A stretch of DNA of 15,497 bases from UBA8437 sp003445035. Its GTDB lineage: Bacteria > Planctomycetota > Planctomycetia > Planctomycetales > Planctomycetaceae. The number at the start of each line of letters is the position of its first letter. Positions within the stretch are counted from its first letter, which is position 1. Made by a program: the position numbers and the translations under genes. Below the pieces are notes generated by a model, which saw only the letters and a program-made list of their open reading frames with translations, did no database searches and was not told where the DNA came from. Positions 13,433 through 15,497 of this stretch are shown here, in pieces. The DNA is taken from assembly GCA_937901285.1 (NCBI GenBank), contig CALCHI010000562.1, positions 1 through 15,497 on the forward strand, given 5' to 3'.

Positions 13433-14380
13433 TCAGTGAGGAATCAGTCCGCTCAATTGGGCTGCCGACAGGGCGGCGGTGCCCAGCAGCAGGTAGCCAA
13501 AGCTGTTGCGAAGCGTGGATCCTCCGAGGCGTTCGCTGAGTTGTGTGCCGATGCGGGCTCCGATGGTGCCGCCGGCCAGAAGTGCCATCGCCGGAATCAG
13601 TTCGACTCGGCCGTACCAGGCGTGGATCGCCGCTGCCTGGGCGGCGACCAGCCAGACGACCACCAATGTCACGGCGACGGCCTGGTGTGTGCCCAGGCCG
13701 ATGCAGTAGATCAAACCGGGTAGCATGATCATCCCGCCGGAAAGTCCCAGTAGCCCGGCCAGAAATCCGACCGCCAGGCCGAACCAGGCCAGCACAGCGA
13801 TTGAGGTCTTTGAGGTGTTCAGTTGTGGGAAGCTGGCATAGGGAGGCAGTGGCCAGTTGGCCAGCCAGCCCCGCTTGAACGGACGGCCGTGGCGGGTGCG
13901 ATGTGTTTCCCAGAGGGCCAGGATGCCGACCAATGACAGCAGCGCCGTGTAGCTGCCCAGCACAAGCGACTCGCTGGAGATTCCGGTCACTCCGTCCGCG
14001 GAACCCACGGACGCAACTGACAGCATTCGGGAGCCGAACCAGACGCCCGTCAGCAGTCCTCCGCTGACGATCAGAGGCAATTGCAAGTGGTCCCAGTTGA
14101 GGCGGCGGGCCATCAGCCCGGTGGTCGCCTGGCCAAGGGCCTGGCACGACGCGGTGCCAATCCAGGCCAGGCGGAATCCGTAGATCGCAGACAGAACCGG
14201 CACGATCAGAAAGCCGCCACCGACTCCGAACAAGCCCGAAACGAGTCCGATGCCCGCACCGACCAGGACCGTGGCGACGATTTCCAGAACTGCAAAAAAC
14301 TCGGATCCACCGGTTTCGGCCAACACCGATCCGGCGGTCGAGCCGACGGTGACCAGGGAATCGATGGTGTCGGCTGGCAT
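13433..14380 (-). CDS. TauE/SafE family permease (sulfite/anion exporter type)
   Basis: A 315-residue membrane protein. The two halves carry the duplicated signature of the family: GLVSGLFGVGGGFLIVPVL (45-63) and GFLAGLLGLSGGMIMLPGL (205-223). About eight hydrophobic helices are visible, with a cytoplasmic-type basic loop in the middle (about 158-192). Members move sulfite, sulfoacetate or other organosulfur anions; the substrate is not readable from the sequence. I chose the ATG at 14380; the open frame continues to 14497, but that part overlaps the small gene upstream and looks unstructured. It is separated from that small gene by 20 nt and from the DJ-1 gene by 64 nt, so a common transcript is likely. 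Confidence 0.9.
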   Translation of the reverse strand: MPADTIDSLVTVGSTAGSVLAETGGSEFFAVLEIVATVLVGAGIGLVSGLFGVGGGFLIVPVLSAIYGFRLAWIGTASCQALGQATTGLMARRLNWDHLQLPLIVSGGLLTGVWFGSRMLSVASVGSADGVTGISSESLVLGSYTALLSLVGILALWETHRTRHGRPFKRGWLANWPLPPYASFPQLNTSKTSIAVLAWFGLAVGFLAGLLGLSGGMIMLPGLIYCIGLGTHQAVAVTLVVVWLVAAQAAAIHAWYGRVELIPAMALLAGGTIGARIGTQLSERLGGSTLRNSFGYLLLGTAALSAAQLSGLIPH

Positions 14381-14400
14381 GAGTTCGGGTGCTGAACGGA

Positions 14401-14622
14401 TCAGATCTGGTAATCCGGTAACACCGGATCTTTGGCCGGTGTTTCGCCACGTTGGCGAGCCAACCAGTTGAAGACCAGGTGCACGATCAGGCCCCACAGG
14501 ACCGGCAGCACAAGTGCCGCCACAGCCAACATGATCCGTCCACCCAACCAGTCGGTTGACTCGATAGCCGGTCCGGTCGATTCCGTAGCCGCTAACAACG
14601 AACTGGTGGCGGCGAACGTCAC
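14401..14622 (-). CDS. Small one-helix membrane protein upstream of the TauE/SafE gene
   Basis: A 73-residue protein with a GTG start at 14622. Residues about 29-52 form one strong transmembrane helix (IMLAVAALVLPVLWGLIVHL), followed by a basic-polar tail ending in PVLPDYQI. No named family is recognised. The stop lies 20 nt before the permease start, which suggests a shared transcript and perhaps an accessory subunit. There is no clear Shine-Dalgarno site, so the exact start is uncertain; the frame is open upstream but holds no ATG or GTG close by. Confidence 0.65.
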   Translation of the reverse strand: MTFAATSSLLAATESTGPAIESTDWLGGRIMLAVAALVLPVLWGLIVHLVFNWLARQRGETPAKDPVLPDYQI

Positions 14623-14981
14623 GGAGACGGCGATCCGAGAATGAGGCGCTTCGGAGGACTGTCCAGAGATCAGACGCGAGTGGGACTCAATATGTCCAAA
14701 CTGGGACCCTAGGAAGCAAGGTAGTGGTCCTTGGAAGAGCGGTCAACGATGGGGCCAACTTGGAGGACAGAGTGGGTTGGGCACCCTCGGCGAAGCAGAA
14801 AACACCATAATGCACGTTTTTTTGGACCCTGTTCGTGACCCGAAGGGGCGTTTTGGCTATTCTTTAGAAGTGGATGGGACTAGCCAAGTCTTGACATGGT
14901 TTGGAACGGGTCGGGAATTGTCCAAAAATTGCCGATCTGTTTGAAAGGCGTCGCGAAACTGATGCCTGGTGAGTCTCATCT

Positions 14982-15004
14982 GGATTACGGCTTACTCGTA
15001 ACCC
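14982..15004 (+). promoter_or_regulatory. Leader hairpin 1 before the lipoprotein gene
   Basis: GGATTACG (14982-14989) pairs with CGTAACCC (14997-15004) at 7 of 8 positions around a 7-nt loop, about 40 nt before the start codon. It may be a 5'-leader structure or an operator. Confidence 0.35.
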
Positions 15005-15014
15005 ATCACAGTCG

Positions 15015-15028
15015 CTGACGGTTGTCAG
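15015..15028 (+). promoter_or_regulatory. Leader hairpin 2, next to the ribosome binding site
   Basis: Perfect 5-bp stem CTGAC (15015-15019) with GTCAG (15024-15028) and a GGTT loop, ending 2 nt before the Shine-Dalgarno AGGAG (15031-15035). The position suits control of ribosome access. Confidence 0.35.
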
Positions 15029-15043
15029 ACAGGAGACGTTGAG

Positions 15044-15497
15044 ATGCGGATTCAACAACAGAGCACTTCGATGAACTCTATTGAAACCCTGCGGCTCTGG
15101 ACAAAAGTTGGTTTGCGATGGTCGGGGCACACCGCGTGGTCCACCATTCTGACCCTTTCCCTCCTGACCACCGCGGGTTGTGGTGGCTCGGATAGCGGTG
15201 AGGAACAGGTTGCACAGTCGGATACCAAGGCCAGCGGCGGTGGCGGTGGCGGCGGTGGAATGCCTGGCGGTGGTGGTGGCGGAATGCCCGGCGGCGGCGG
15301 TGGCGGAATGCCCGGCGGCGGCGGTGGCGGAATGCCCGGTGGCGGCGGCCAGCCCGGTGGCGGTGGTGGCGGACAACCAGGTGGTGGTCCCGGATTGCCA
15401 CCCGATCCTGCTGGTGGAGTTTCGTCTGGAGCCGGTGGCGGAGGTGGACAACCTGGCGGCGGACAACCTGGTGGTGGTGGAGCCGGACAAGGCTTCC
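15044..15497 (+). CDS. Glycine-rich probable lipoprotein (3' end outside the window)
   Basis: The frame is open from the ATG at 15044 to the window end (151 full codons), so the C-terminus is missing. AGGAG 8 nt before the ATG supports the start; a second ATG at 15071 is an alternative. The N-terminus is long for a signal (about 31 residues before the core), then a hydrophobic stretch ILTLSLLTTAGC with a probable lipid-modified Cys46; the lipobox is imperfect (Thr at -3). A short acidic linker (GGSDSGEEQ) leads into a low-complexity domain with four GMPGGGGG-type units, then GQPGGG and a GLPPDPAGG segment. The first part therefore looks like a flexible spacer carrying an unseen C-terminal domain. 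The product would be anchored in the envelope. The long frame on the opposite strand gives only His/Ala/Thr repeats and is a shadow of the repeat. Confidence 0.78.
   Translation, partial: MRIQQQSTSMNSIETLRLWTKVGLRWSGHTAWSTILTLSLLTTAGCGGSDSGEEQVAQSDTKASGGGGGGGGMPGGGGGGMPGGGGGGMPGGGGGGMPGGGGQPGGGGGGQPGGGPGLPPDPAGGVSSGAGGGGGQPGGGQPGGGGAGQGF
15257..15352 (+). repeat. 24-bp tandem repeat, 4 units, in frame
   Basis: Units at 15257-15280, 15281-15304, 15305-15328 and 15329-15352 with core GGAATGCCCGGCGGCGGCGG plus TGGC. Each encodes Gly-Met-Pro followed by five Gly; the last unit ends in Gln instead of Gly. Units 2 and 3 are identical. Confidence 0.93.

Larger units (their letters stand above)
14623..15043. 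promoter_or_regulatory. Long divergent intergenic region
   Basis: 421 nt between two divergent genes, less GC-rich than the coding parts. It should hold promoters for both the permease cluster and the glycine-rich lipoprotein. A TTGACA (14891-14896) is present, but no matching -10 box follows at 16-18 nt. A run of seven T (14817-14823) has no stem before it. Two hairpins lie at the 3' end (separate entries). No credible gene was seen. Confidence 0.5.

Noticed and set aside
13365..14450. Second minus-strand frame of 361 codons
   Set aside because: It overlaps the TauE/SafE gene in another frame and is rich in Arg, Gly and Pro; the permease frame has the duplicated family signature.
14817..14823. 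Run of seven T as an intrinsic terminator
   Set aside because: No stable stem precedes it on either strand.
14891..14896. TTGACA as a -35 box
   Set aside because: No acceptable -10 hexamer at 16-18 nt downstream, so it is kept only as a note.
15257..15352. Repeats as a CRISPR array
   Set aside because: The units are contiguous, have no spacers and encode a regular Gly-Met-Pro pattern; the same holds for the two 15-bp repeat blocks.
14864..15490. Minus-strand frame with His/Ala/Thr repeats
   Set aside because: It is the reverse reading of the glycine-rich repeat; the plus-strand frame has a Shine-Dalgarno site and a lipoprotein signal.

Overview
The window looks like a chromosomal segment of a planctomycete (phylum Planctomycetota). 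The grounds are high GC content, many short exported proteins with no recognisable domain, a Ser/Thr kinase next to an FHA protein and an ECF-type sigma factor without an evident anti-sigma gene, weak or absent Shine-Dalgarno sites before most genes, and a coiled-coil protein of a type I associate with planctomycetes. This placement is an inference from gene content and protein style; no rRNA or other marker is present. No tRNA, rRNA, CRISPR array or insertion sequence was seen.

Layout. (1) 1-1882, plus strand: three small proteins in a row, the first cut by the window edge. The second and third have clear signal peptides, and the tails are rich in Tyr and Pro. Two of the genes carry 15-bp in-frame tandem repeats. 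(2) 1891-1936: two perfect hairpins in tandem between convergent genes, probably a bidirectional terminator. (3) 8470-1926, minus strand: five genes in the order FHA protein, Ser/Thr kinase with a membrane tail, four-helix membrane protein, ECF-type sigma factor and exported TPR-like protein. The first three overlap at start/stop codons, so translation is probably coupled. This is the most interesting part: it reads as a membrane phospho-signalling module with its own sigma factor. (4) 9447-8617, minus strand: a membrane-anchored coiled-coil protein, with a sigma-54-like -24/-12 site upstream and a strong hairpin downstream. (5) 9719-10861, plus strand: an exported pectate-lyase-3-type beta-helix protein, standing alone against the minus-strand genes around it. 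(6) 14622-11129, minus strand: small one-helix membrane protein, TauE/SafE permease, DJ-1/PfpI protein, DUF423 membrane protein and M19 dipeptidase, closely spaced and probably one transcription unit. (7) 14623-15043: a long divergent intergenic region with two small hairpins just before the last gene. (8) 15044 to the end, plus strand: a glycine-rich probable lipoprotein with 24-bp repeats, cut by the window edge.

How the genes may work together. The FHA protein could bind phosphothreonine on the kinase or on its targets, and the kinase could sense through its membrane tail together with the four-helix protein. The sigma factor carries a Thr-Thr-Ser patch where most ECF factors have an Asp at the start of the region 2.2 acidic motif, which suggests, without proving, that phosphorylation takes the place of an anti-sigma factor. 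The exported TPR-like protein downstream could be an output or an envelope sensor. The dipeptidase cluster looks metabolic and is not obviously connected.
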